Shown here piece by piece: positions 14,225 to 21,689 of a stretch of 30,965 nucleotides of DNA. The stretch is from the NCBI GenBank assembly GCA_034411955.1, contig DAOUMF010000008.1:1-30965 (forward strand), written 5' to 3'. A program made the position numbers and the translations under genes. The stretch is from DAOUMF01 sp034411955 (GTDB lineage Bacteria; Chloroflexota; Dehalococcoidia; SM23-28-2; RBG-16-64-32). How positions within the stretch are numbered: the first letter of the stretch is position 1; each line of letters begins with the position of its first letter. The notes beneath the pieces are model-generated. The model did no database searches and was not told the DNA's origin. It saw nothing but the letters and a program-made list of their open reading frames with translations.

Positions 14225-15022
14225 TTGCGACCCGCAATCAGGACGTTAGTCCCCGCGCTGGCAGCGCTGGCCCTGTGGGCGTGCGGCGGAAGCGATTCGG
14301 GCACTGGCCCGTTGGACGTCGGCGACACTGCTACGCCCAGCCCATCCAGGGTGCAGGTCTCCTGTGATGCCGTCCAGGACATCCAGAGCTACCGTTACGT
14401 ATTTGAGATCAAGCGGGATCTGCCGGACACTGAGCCGCCGGATGACGCCACCCCCAACCCCCTGAGCAGCATCACCGAAGGCATCAGAGAGCTCTTCATG
14501 GACTCGCAGTGGGAGGGCGCCTTCGTGGCCCCCGACCGAAGCGAAACACTGGTGCGTTCCGGGGGAGAGGAACTGGAGCTGCGCACCATCGGCGACAAGA
14601 GCTGGATACGGGTAGGCGCCACCTGGCAGGAGCAGGAACCACCGGACAATAGTGTACTGCCCGCGCTTGCCTCGCTCTGTGCGGACATCGTGGAGGAGCT
14701 GGCACCATCCCTAGCCGCGCCAACCGGTGAGGAGGACGTGGTGAACGGCGTCGCGACGGTCCACTACCGGCTGAGCGAGGCTGACCTGAAGGAGCTGCCG
14801 GAGTTGCTGGGCCGCAGCGGCGAAGAGGGGCTGCCCAGCGAATTCGATTTGGACGTCTGGCTGGAGCGCAACGACGGCTGGCCTGTGCGCCTCCAAGTAT
14901 CGGCTTCGGACACCGACAAAGAAGGCAGGCCCATCAGCGAGGAGTGGTTCATCGAGTTCAGCGATATTGATGACCCCACTATCGAGATCGAGCCGCCGCC
15001 GGTGTCACCGGCCCAGACCTAG
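14225..15022 (+). CDS. Putative lipoprotein of unknown function
   Basis: This 265-residue exported lipoprotein has a signal peptide RPAIRTLVPALAALALWAC with lipobox LWAC (Cys20), followed by a polar linker GGSDSGTGPLD. The mature part (about 40-265) alternates short beta-like segments with acidic loops, for example SYRYVFEIKRDLP, QWEGAFVAPDRSETLV, KSWIRVGATWQEQEP, VATVHYRLSEADL and DVWLERNDGWPVRLQVSAS. This resembles LolA/LppX-like lipid-binding folds, but I do not assign a function. The start is uncertain: TTG 14204 is in frame but would lie before the predicted transcription start; TTG 14225 gives a compact signal peptide. No Shine-Dalgarno is clear. It is convergent with the small HTH gene. 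Confidence 0.78.
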   Translation: MRPAIRTLVPALAALALWACGGSDSGTGPLDVGDTATPSPSRVQVSCDAVQDIQSYRYVFEIKRDLPDTEPPDDATPNPLSSITEGIRELFMDSQWEGAFVAPDRSETLVRSGGEELELRTIGDKSWIRVGATWQEQEPPDNSVLPALASLCADIVEELAPSLAAPTGEEDVVNGVATVHYRLSEADLKELPELLGRSGEEGLPSEFDLDVWLERNDGWPVRLQVSASDTDKEGRPISEEWFIEFSDIDDPTIEIEPPPVSPAQT

Positions 15023-15033
15023 GGCCCGCAGTC

Positions 15034-15060
15034 GTAGGGGCGTAGCATTCTGCCCCCTAC
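15034..15060. terminator. Hairpin between convergent genes
   Basis: GTAGGGG (15034-15040) pairs with CCCCTAC (15054-15060). It lies 12 bp after the lipoprotein stop and overlaps the stop codon of the minus-strand HTH gene, fitting a bidirectional terminator. No T-tract. Confidence 0.5.
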
Positions 15061-15272
15061 AGGAGACGACGGATGGCCTTGCGGCCGGGACGGGGGTCGT
15101 AGTTAGACTTGAACATCTCCAGCTTGTCGCGCTCGATGAGGTACTTGCCTGCGAACAAGATGGCGGGGACCTTCTTCTGCTTGATTAGACGGCGCAGACT
15201 CTGTGGGTGTATGCCCAGAGCGCGGGCGGCCTCCACCAGATCCAGGTAGTTGTCAAACGGTTCAACGACCAT
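15057..15272 (-). CDS. Small excisionase/MerR-like helix-turn-helix protein
   Basis: This 71-residue DNA-binding protein has a winged HTH of the excisionase type: YLDLVEAARALGIHPQSLRRLIKQKKVPAILFAGKYLIERDKLEMF, in which the helix-turn-helix covers about residues 11-33 and the wing AILFAGKYLIERD follows. The C-terminal tail is basic (RPGRKAIRRLL). The frame is open to 15350, but ATG 15272 has GGAG nine bases upstream and starts at the domain. No integrase or phage gene is near, so it is more likely a chromosomal regulator than a phage excisionase. An extended -10 lies at 15311-15319 on the minus strand. Confidence 0.82.
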   Translation of the reverse strand: MVVEPFDNYLDLVEAARALGIHPQSLRRLIKQKKVPAILFAGKYLIERDKLEMFKSNYDPRPGRKAIRRLL

Positions 15273-15310
15273 AACTCTCACTCCGAATAAGATGCTAAGA
15301 CGCGTGAATG

Positions 15311-15319
15311 ATTCTACCA
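15311..15319 (-). promoter_or_regulatory. Extended -10 promoter for the small HTH gene
   Basis: On the minus strand TG-G-TAGAAT lies about 38 bp before the ATG at 15272. The -35 is not evident. Confidence 0.5.
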
Positions 15320-15399
15320 CAAACGTCAAGGGAACGGGGACAAGTAGCACCTATCAGGGCGTGAACCTATCTGCAAGCCGCGCCAGATGTGGCACCTTG

Positions 15400-15408
15400 T
15401 GGTATCCT
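15400..15408 (+). promoter_or_regulatory. Extended -10 promoter for the acyl-CoA mutase
   Basis: TG-G-TATCCT ends 17 bp before the ATG at 15426, so the leader would be about ten bases. This supports ATG 15426 over the upstream in-frame ATG at 15387, which would precede the promoter. Confidence 0.45.
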
Positions 15409-15425
15409 TGCGCTGGGTCTTCAAC

Positions 15426-17087
<1,662 letters not shown>

Positions 17088-17146
17088 CGAAGGATTGAGC
17101 GACCTCTGCCCCGGCGCGCGCCCTTCCCCTGAACGTCGAAACGAGC

Positions 17147-17161
17147 TATTATAGTTAAACT
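17147..17161 (+). promoter_or_regulatory. AT-rich promoter region of the RRM gene
   Basis: TATTAT (17147-17152) and TAAACT (17156-17161) are overlapping -10 candidates in an otherwise GC-rich gap; neither has a good -35. The leader before the GTG at 17263 would be about 100 bases, long for this window, and contains TGCCTC...GAGGCA, able to form a 6-bp stem. Confidence 0.35.
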
Positions 17162-17262
17162 AGCTACACTGCCTCCGACGGCCTCTCTTCCGACGTTCGA
17201 GGCAGGCTCTTTGCCAGACCGGAAGACCATGCCCCGCCAGGGCGCGCCAGAGGAGGCTCCCC

Positions 17263-17592
17263 GTGGCCATGAAGCTTTACGTCGGAGGTCTGTCCTTCGA
17301 CACGACCGACGACGGTCTGAGAACGTTTTTCGAGCAGGCAGGCACGGTGGAGTCGGCCAGCGTGATCACCGACCGTTATTCCGGGCGGTCCCGCGGATTC
17401 GGCTTCGTGGAGATGGCGACCAGCGCCGAAGGCCTCAAGGCCATCGAGGAACTGAACGGTAAGATGCTGGACGGCCGCACGCTAACGGTGGACGAGGCGC
17501 GGCCCCAGTCCCGGGAAGGTGGTGGACGCTCCTTCGGCGGCGGCGGCGGCGGGCCGCGGCGGGGCGGTGGTGGCAGGCGGCCGCGATGGTAG
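17263..17592 (+). CDS. Glycine-rich RRM RNA-binding protein
   Basis: This 109-residue single-RRM protein is of the cold-inducible type found in cyanobacteria and Chloroflexota. RNP2 is LYVGGL (5-10) and RNP1 is RGFGFVEM (44-51), with the aromatic residues needed for RNA stacking. After residue 84 comes a Gly/Arg-rich tail (GGGRSFGGGGGGPRRGGGG) that also binds RNA non-specifically. The GTG at 17263 has AGAGGAGG six bases upstream; ATG at 17269 is the alternative. The leader is unusually long, which in related genes hosts cold-response structures, though none is proven here. The stop overlaps the start of the following zinc-knuckle gene. Confidence 0.93.
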   Translation: MAMKLYVGGLSFDTTDDGLRTFFEQAGTVESASVITDRYSGRSRGFGFVEMATSAEGLKAIEELNGKMLDGRTLTVDEARPQSREGGGRSFGGGGGGPRRGGGGRRPRW

Positions 17593-17783
17593 AGTCCGTC
17601 CGCGACCCCAAGGGCCAGCAGGAAGACTGTACGCACCACTGGCGCATCGCCACACCGTCCGGCGAGACCAGCACCGGCGTCTGCCTGATCTGCGGCGCCT
17701 CCCGCCAGTTTCAGAACTACGCGTACCGCCCCTCCATGGCCCGAACCCGGAGGACCCCAGTCGACAACAAAGCCTCCAAATAG
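17586..17783 (+). CDS. Small zinc-knuckle protein coupled to the RRM gene
   Basis: This 65-residue protein has one putative metal site: Cys15, His17 and/or His18 in DCTHHWRI, and Cys33/Cys36 in GVCLICGAS. The intervening IATPSGETSTGVC and following RQFQNYAYRP give a compact zinc-ribbon-like layout. I know similar hypothetical proteins only by pattern and cannot assign a function. Its ATG overlaps the RRM stop (the string ATGGTAG spans both), so translation is almost certainly coupled, which suggests the two proteins are needed together, perhaps on the same RNA. The tail is basic (ARTRRTPVDNKASK). Confidence 0.8.
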   Translation: MVESVRDPKGQQEDCTHHWRIATPSGETSTGVCLICGASRQFQNYAYRPSMARTRRTPVDNKASK

Positions 17784-17804
17784 GCCTTCTCGCACCGGGT
17801 AATC

Positions 17805-17830
17805 GCTCTCGTTGACGTTAGCGTGAGAGC
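17805..17830. promoter_or_regulatory. Inverted repeat overlapping the acdB promoter
   Basis: GCTCTC (17805-17810) and GAGAGC (17825-17830) flank the -35 hexamer TTGACG. A repressor bound here could block RNA polymerase. No protein is assigned. Confidence 0.4.
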
Positions 17831-17841
17831 TGACGTATCAT
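17812..17841 (+). promoter_or_regulatory. Promoter of the acyl-CoA synthetase pair
   Basis: TTGACG (17812-17817), an 18-bp spacer and TATCAT (17836-17841), with transcription expected near 17848 and the AGGAGGAG SD before TTG 17873. Confidence 0.6.
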
Positions 17842-17872
17842 TAGCCCGCTTTCACACCCTAGGAGGAGCACC

Positions 17873-18565
17873 TTGTCCATCGTCGACGTCATAGACCGTG
17901 CCAAGAGCGAAGGCCGCGCCGTCCTCACGGAGATCGAGTCCAAGCTGATCCTGGAGGAGGCGGGCATCCCCGCCGCGAGCGCCCGCCTCGCCCGCACCGC
18001 CGACGAGGCGGTGGAAGCTGCCTCGGAATTCGGCTACCCCGTCGTCCTCAAGATCGTCTCGCCGGACGTGACCCACAAGTCGGACGTGGGGGGCGTCAGG
18101 CTGGGGCTGGATTCGCAAGAGGCCGTGGCCGCCGCCTTCCAAGAGATCACCAATGCCGTCAAGGATCAGCAATCCGACGCCCGCATCGAGGGGGTGGCCG
18201 TCCAGAAGATGGCCCGCCCCGGCATCGAGGTGATCGTGGGCATGAGCAAGGACCCGCAGTTCGGGCCGGTGCTGATGTTCGGCCTGGGCGGCGTCCTGGT
18301 GGAGGTGCTCAAGGACGTCGCTTTCCGCATCGTCCCCCTGGAGCAGCGGGACGCCCGCCAGATGATCCGCGAGATCAAAGGCTTCCCCGTGCTGGAAGGC
18401 TTCCGCGGTCAGGAGCCCGCCGACCTGGAAGCGCTGGAGAAGCTCATTCTGAAGGTCTCCGCCTTCGTGGAGGCTCACCCGGAGATCGAGGAGTTGGACC
18501 TGAACCCGGTGTTCGCCTACAAGGACGGGGTCCTGGCGGTGGACGCCCGCATCGTGGTGGGGTAG
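17873..18565 (+). CDS. acdB: ADP-forming acyl-CoA synthetase, beta subunit (ATP-grasp)
   Basis: This 230-residue ATP-grasp subunit is the partner of the CoA-binding alpha subunit encoded next. Together they make ATP from ADP, phosphate and an acyl-CoA while releasing the free acid (or run the reverse reaction). Family marks: ILEEAGIPAASARLARTADEAVEAASEFGYPVVLKIVSPDVTHKSDVGGV, GVAVQKMARPGIEVIVGMSKDPQFGPVLMFGLGGV and the C-terminal ELDLNPVFAYKDGVLAVDARI, where the metal ligands lie. The TTG start is supported by TAGGAGGAGCACC directly before it; the first residues SIVDVIDRAKSEGRAVLTEIESK match the family. Homologs often fuse this domain to the alpha part; here they are separate genes. The preferred acyl substrate cannot be read from sequence. 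Confidence 0.9.
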   Translation: MSIVDVIDRAKSEGRAVLTEIESKLILEEAGIPAASARLARTADEAVEAASEFGYPVVLKIVSPDVTHKSDVGGVRLGLDSQEAVAAAFQEITNAVKDQQSDARIEGVAVQKMARPGIEVIVGMSKDPQFGPVLMFGLGGVLVEVLKDVAFRIVPLEQRDARQMIREIKGFPVLEGFRGQEPADLEALEKLILKVSAFVEAHPEIEELDLNPVFAYKDGVLAVDARIVVG

Positions 18566-18594
18566 AGGTTGGCCCGCCGCTCCGTCTGCGAAAA

Positions 18595-20094
18595 GTGGCC
18601 CGTCGGCTTCATCGATCACAGGCAGATCTAGTGGCCCGGGCCGCCGAGACGAGAAGCGATCTCCAGCAGCGTCTGGACCGCGCCTTCAACCCCCGCACTG
18701 TGGCCGTCGTGGGCGACAAGCGAGCCATGGCCTACCTGTGGCTGCGCTCCATGAGCACCTTCCAGGGGAAGGTCTACTCCGTCCAGATCGACCCTAACGA
18801 GATACCGGGCATCGAGGCGCTGGGCGTGCCCAACTATCCCAGTCTCCTCGACATCCCAGACGAGGTCGACTACGTGGTGTGCGCGGTGCCGAGGCAGGTC
18901 TCTCCCCGCATTCTCGCCGACTGCATCGAGAAGAAGGTGGGCGCGGTCACGCTGTTCACGTCCGGCTTCGCGGAGACGGAGACGGAGGAGGGGACACGGC
19001 TCCAGGAAGAGATCGGGGAGATAGCGCGGTCCGCCCCCGGCGGAGGCCTGCTGGTCATCGGGCCCAACTGCATGGGGATCTACAATCGTCGGCTGGGCCT
19101 GCGCAACTCCTGGGAGCAGCCCGCGGGCGACGCGGGCAATGTGGGGTTCATCTCCCAGAGCGGCACGCACTGCATCAACTTCTCGCTCGTGGGCGAGCGC
19201 CACGGCATCCGCTGCTCCAAGGCGGTAAGCTTCGGCAACGCCGTAGTCCTAGACGCCGCTGACTACCTGGAGTATCTGGCGGACGACGCCGAGACGGAGA
19301 TCATCGGCATCTATCTGGAGGGGGTGAAGGACGCCCGTCGCTTCTTCAACGTGCTGCGGGAGGCCGCCCGCAGGACGCCGGTGGTGGTGTGGAAGGGGGG
19401 CGTCACCCGCGCCGGCGCCCGAGCCATCTACTCCCACACGGCGGCCCTGGCCACGGCCCCCGTCGTGTGGGACGCGGCGATGCGCCAAGCCGGCGCGATC
19501 CAGACCGAAAGCCTGGACGAGACCATCGACGCCGTGAAAGCGCTGGCCTACTGCGGCCCCGGCACGGGCTACCGCGTGGGCCTGGTCGCCATGACCGGGG
19601 GCCAGTCGGTGGTCATCACCGACGCCTTCGAGCGGGAAGGGCTGGAGGTGCCGCTGCTCAGCGCGGCCTCTTACGAGAGGCTATCGCAGTTCTTCAACGT
19701 CATTGGCGGCAGCTACCGCAACCCGCTGGACTCCGGTGGCACCATCGGCTGGGGATTCGCGCCTCAGAATCTCCAGAGGCTCCTGTACATCTTAGACGAG
19801 GACGAGAATGTGGACGCCATCGCCATAGAGGTGAGCGCCGGCTTCCTGGCCCGGCGCATGCGGGAGAACCCCGGCATCCTGGACGCGTTGCTGGACACTC
19901 TGTCCGCCCACAGGCAGCGCTCTCGGAAGCCGTTCATCGCTATCACCCACCCCGGGCACGTGGAGGACGTGTCGGCGATGGTCCGCTCGCGGCTGCTGGA
20001 GCGCAACATTCCACCCTTCGCCAGCTTCGAGTCCGGGGCCAGGGCGCTGCGCCATGCCATCGACTACTGGCGGTTCCGGGAGAGCCTAGACTAG
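18595..20094 (+). CDS. acdA: ADP-forming acyl-CoA synthetase, alpha subunit (CoA-binding)
   Basis: This 499-residue alpha subunit has a CoA-binding Rossmann domain (FNPRTVAVVGDKRAMAYLWLRSM, 31-53), a succinyl-CoA-ligase-like domain (GLLVIGPNCMGIYN, GNVGFISQSGTHCINF) and a third domain (about 310-499). The phosphohistidine that relays phosphate is probably His281 in AIYSHTAALATAP, where most homologs have SHTGALA; the Gly is Ala here. The start is uncertain: GTG 18595 has no ribosome site, while GTG 18631 (also followed by MAR-type residues) has a weak AGG eight bases upstream. Either start leaves the CoA domain complete. The gap to acdB is 29 bp, so the pair forms an operon. Hairpin repeats follow the stop. 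Confidence 0.88.
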   Translation: MARRLHRSQADLVARAAETRSDLQQRLDRAFNPRTVAVVGDKRAMAYLWLRSMSTFQGKVYSVQIDPNEIPGIEALGVPNYPSLLDIPDEVDYVVCAVPRQVSPRILADCIEKKVGAVTLFTSGFAETETEEGTRLQEEIGEIARSAPGGGLLVIGPNCMGIYNRRLGLRNSWEQPAGDAGNVGFISQSGTHCINFSLVGERHGIRCSKAVSFGNAVVLDAADYLEYLADDAETEIIGIYLEGVKDARRFFNVLREAARRTPVVVWKGGVTRAGARAIYSHTAALATAPVVWDAAMRQAGAIQTESLDETIDAVKALAYCGPGTGYRVGLVAMTGGQSVVITDAFEREGLEVPLLSAASYERLSQFFNVIGGSYRNPLDSGGTIGWGFAPQNLQRLLYILDEDENVDAIAIEVSAGFLARRMRENPGILDALLDTLSAHRQRSRKPFIAITHPGHVEDVSAMVRSRLLERNIPPFASFESGARALRHAIDYWRFRESLD

Positions 20095-20128
20095 GGGATC
20101 GACGCGCCGACCGTCATGGATGACTGGA

Positions 20129-20216
20129 CCGCAGCCTAAAGGCTGCGGCATCAAGAGGGCACGCCAAAGGCGCATCGAGCTCCAGCGGAATTCATGCCAC
20201 ACCCTTCAGGGTGTGG
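20129..20216. repeat. Composite two-hairpin repeat element, copy 2
   Basis: The left hairpin is CCGCAGCCT/AGGCTGCGG (20129-20137 and 20140-20148, centre AA). The right hairpin is CCACACCCT/AGGGTGTGG (20197-20205 and 20208-20216, centre TC), the exact reverse complement of the left hairpin of copy 1. GGCATCAAGAGGG recurs at 20147-20159. The linker here is longer (about 48 bases) than in copy 1 (20 bases). The element lies downstream of acdA and upstream of the second cysteine desulfurase promoter. Confidence 0.75.
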
Positions 20217-20268
20217 TGATGTCTGCAAACGCATGAACTGGCAGGACGCTACCGAACACTCCTCTCGT

Positions 20269-20298
20269 TTGACAGACACGATAACCGCCCGCTAGGCT
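20269..20298 (+). promoter_or_regulatory. Promoter of the complete cysteine desulfurase gene
   Basis: TTGACA (20269-20274) and TAGGCT (20293-20298) are separated by 18 bp. The transcript would start near 20305, supporting ATG 20336 instead of the in-frame TTG at 20303. Confidence 0.6.
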
Positions 20299-20335
20299 GG
20301 ACTTGACACCCCACCCGTACGTCCCAACCTCGCCC

Positions 20336-21526
20336 ATGAAGCGCACTGTCTACTTCGATCACGCCGCCACCACTCCCCTCCACCCCAAGGCGCTGGAGGC
20401 GATGCTCCCGTACCTCGACGACCGCTTCGGCAACCCATCCGGCGCCTACGCCCTCGGCCGCCAGGCGGCCCGCGCCGTGGACGAGGCCCGCAGATCTGTG
20501 GCGGAGGTGCTGGCCTGCCGCCCCCGCGAGGTGGTGTTCACCGGGGCGGGCAGCGAGTCCATCAACCTGGCGATCAAGGGGGCGGCCTTCGCCCAGAAGC
20601 TGGCCGGCATGGGCAACCACATCGTCACCAGCCCGACGGAGCACCACGCGGTCCTCCACTCCTGCGAGTACCTGGAACGCTTCGGATTCGAGACTACCTA
20701 CGTGCCGGTGGACAGCTTCGGCATGGTGAGCCCTAAAGCCGTGGCGGAGGCCCTGACCGACCGCACCATCCTGGTGAGCGTGATGCTGGCCAACAACGAG
20801 GTGGGCACGATCAACCCCGTGGCCGAGCTGGCGGCGGCGGTGCGGGAGCGGGGAAAAAAGCTGCGACGGCGCATACCTGTCCACACGGACGCCGTGCAGG
20901 CGGCCAACGCCCTGGCCCTGAACGTGCAATCCCTGGGAGTAGACCTCCTGAGCCTGTCCTCACACAAGTTCTACGGCCCCAAGGGGGCGGGGGTCCTGTA
21001 CATCCGGGCAGGCACGCCGCTCCTTCCCCTGCAGAGCGGCGGCGGCCAGGAGCGACAGCGCCGCGCCGGCACCGAGAACGTCGCCGCCATCGTGGGAACG
21101 GCCGTGGCGCTGCGCCTGGCGCAGGAGGGCCGGGCGGAGTACTCCGCGCTCTCGCGCCGCCTGAGGGACCGCGTCGTGGAAGGCGTGCTGGCGGCTCTAC
21201 CCGCGCCCACCCTCAACGGTCACCCCGACCGCCGCCTGCCGAACAACGCCCACTTCAGCTTCGAGGGCGCCGAGTCCGATCACATGCTGGCCTCCCTCGA
21301 CAAGCGCGGGATCGCCGCCAGCGCGGGCAGCGCCTGCACCTCGGCCACGTGGGAGCCATCGCACGTCCTGGCGGCGATGGGGGTGCCGCTGGCCAGGGCC
21401 GTGGCCGCCCTGCGCCTTACCGTCGGGCCCGACAACACGGACGACGAGGTGGAGTACCTGCTGTCCGTGCTGCCGGAGGTCGTGGCCCAATCACGGGCCG
21501 CAAGCCGCGGCGCCTCCCCCAAATAG
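20336..21526 (+). CDS. Cysteine desulfurase (NifS/IscS family), complete
   Basis: This 396-residue PLP enzyme removes sulfur from cysteine as a protein persulfide. It starts VYFDHAATTPLHPKALEAMLPYL. The PLP lysine is Lys211 in SLSSHKFYGPKG, with EHHA (102-105) and HTDAVQ (183-188) as cofactor-contacting segments. The active-site cysteine is Cys334 in SAGSACTSATWEPSHVL, in the long-loop form typical of IscS/NifS-class (group I) enzymes. RRAGTENV and LRLTVGPDN complete the pattern. Start: ATG 20336 is consistent with the predicted transcription start; there is no strong SD. It is a paralog of the fragment at the left edge; both share GSACTS and the C-terminal layout, so they probably arose by duplication. 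A scaffold or thiouridylase (mnmA) gene is not visible next to it. Confidence 0.95.
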   Translation: MKRTVYFDHAATTPLHPKALEAMLPYLDDRFGNPSGAYALGRQAARAVDEARRSVAEVLACRPREVVFTGAGSESINLAIKGAAFAQKLAGMGNHIVTSPTEHHAVLHSCEYLERFGFETTYVPVDSFGMVSPKAVAEALTDRTILVSVMLANNEVGTINPVAELAAAVRERGKKLRRRIPVHTDAVQAANALALNVQSLGVDLLSLSSHKFYGPKGAGVLYIRAGTPLLPLQSGGGQERQRRAGTENVAAIVGTAVALRLAQEGRAEYSALSRRLRDRVVEGVLAALPAPTLNGHPDRRLPNNAHFSFEGAESDHMLASLDKRGIAASAGSACTSATWEPSHVLAAMGVPLARAVAALRLTVGPDNTDDEVEYLLSVLPEVVAQSRAASRGASPK

Positions 21527-21619
21527 CGCGAATTCTGCTGCTCGCAGACTGAGGCCTGGGGTGGAATACTCAATTTTCCGTATAGACACGGGCCAGCAGC
21601 GAGTGTATATACTGCTAAG

Positions 21620-21629
21620 GCGCATGCGC
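21620..21629. repeat. 10-bp palindrome upstream of the PAS regulator
   Basis: GCGCATGCGC is a perfect palindrome ten bases before the larger inverted repeat at 21639-21661; GTATATAC (21605-21612) is another palindrome nearby. The clustering suggests a control region. Confidence 0.4.
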
Positions 21630-21638
21630 GCCTACTCC

Positions 21639-21661
21639 GAATATCGTACGTGACGATATTC
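21639..21661. promoter_or_regulatory. Perfect 9-bp inverted repeat, candidate operator or mRNA hairpin
   Basis: GAATATCGT (21639-21647), a 5-base spacer ACGTG, and ACGATATTC (21653-21661) are perfectly complementary. It ends 28 bp before the GTG start of the nine-PAS regulator. The dyad length suits a LuxR-type dimer; it could also form a hairpin just upstream of the SD. Confidence 0.6.
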
Positions 21662-21689
21662 AGGGGTCGCTGCAAGAGAGGATCGCGCC

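Noticed and set aside
15057..15272. Phage or integrative-element excisionase
   Set aside because: The HTH is excisionase-like, but no integrase, attachment-site duplication or phage gene is visible around it.
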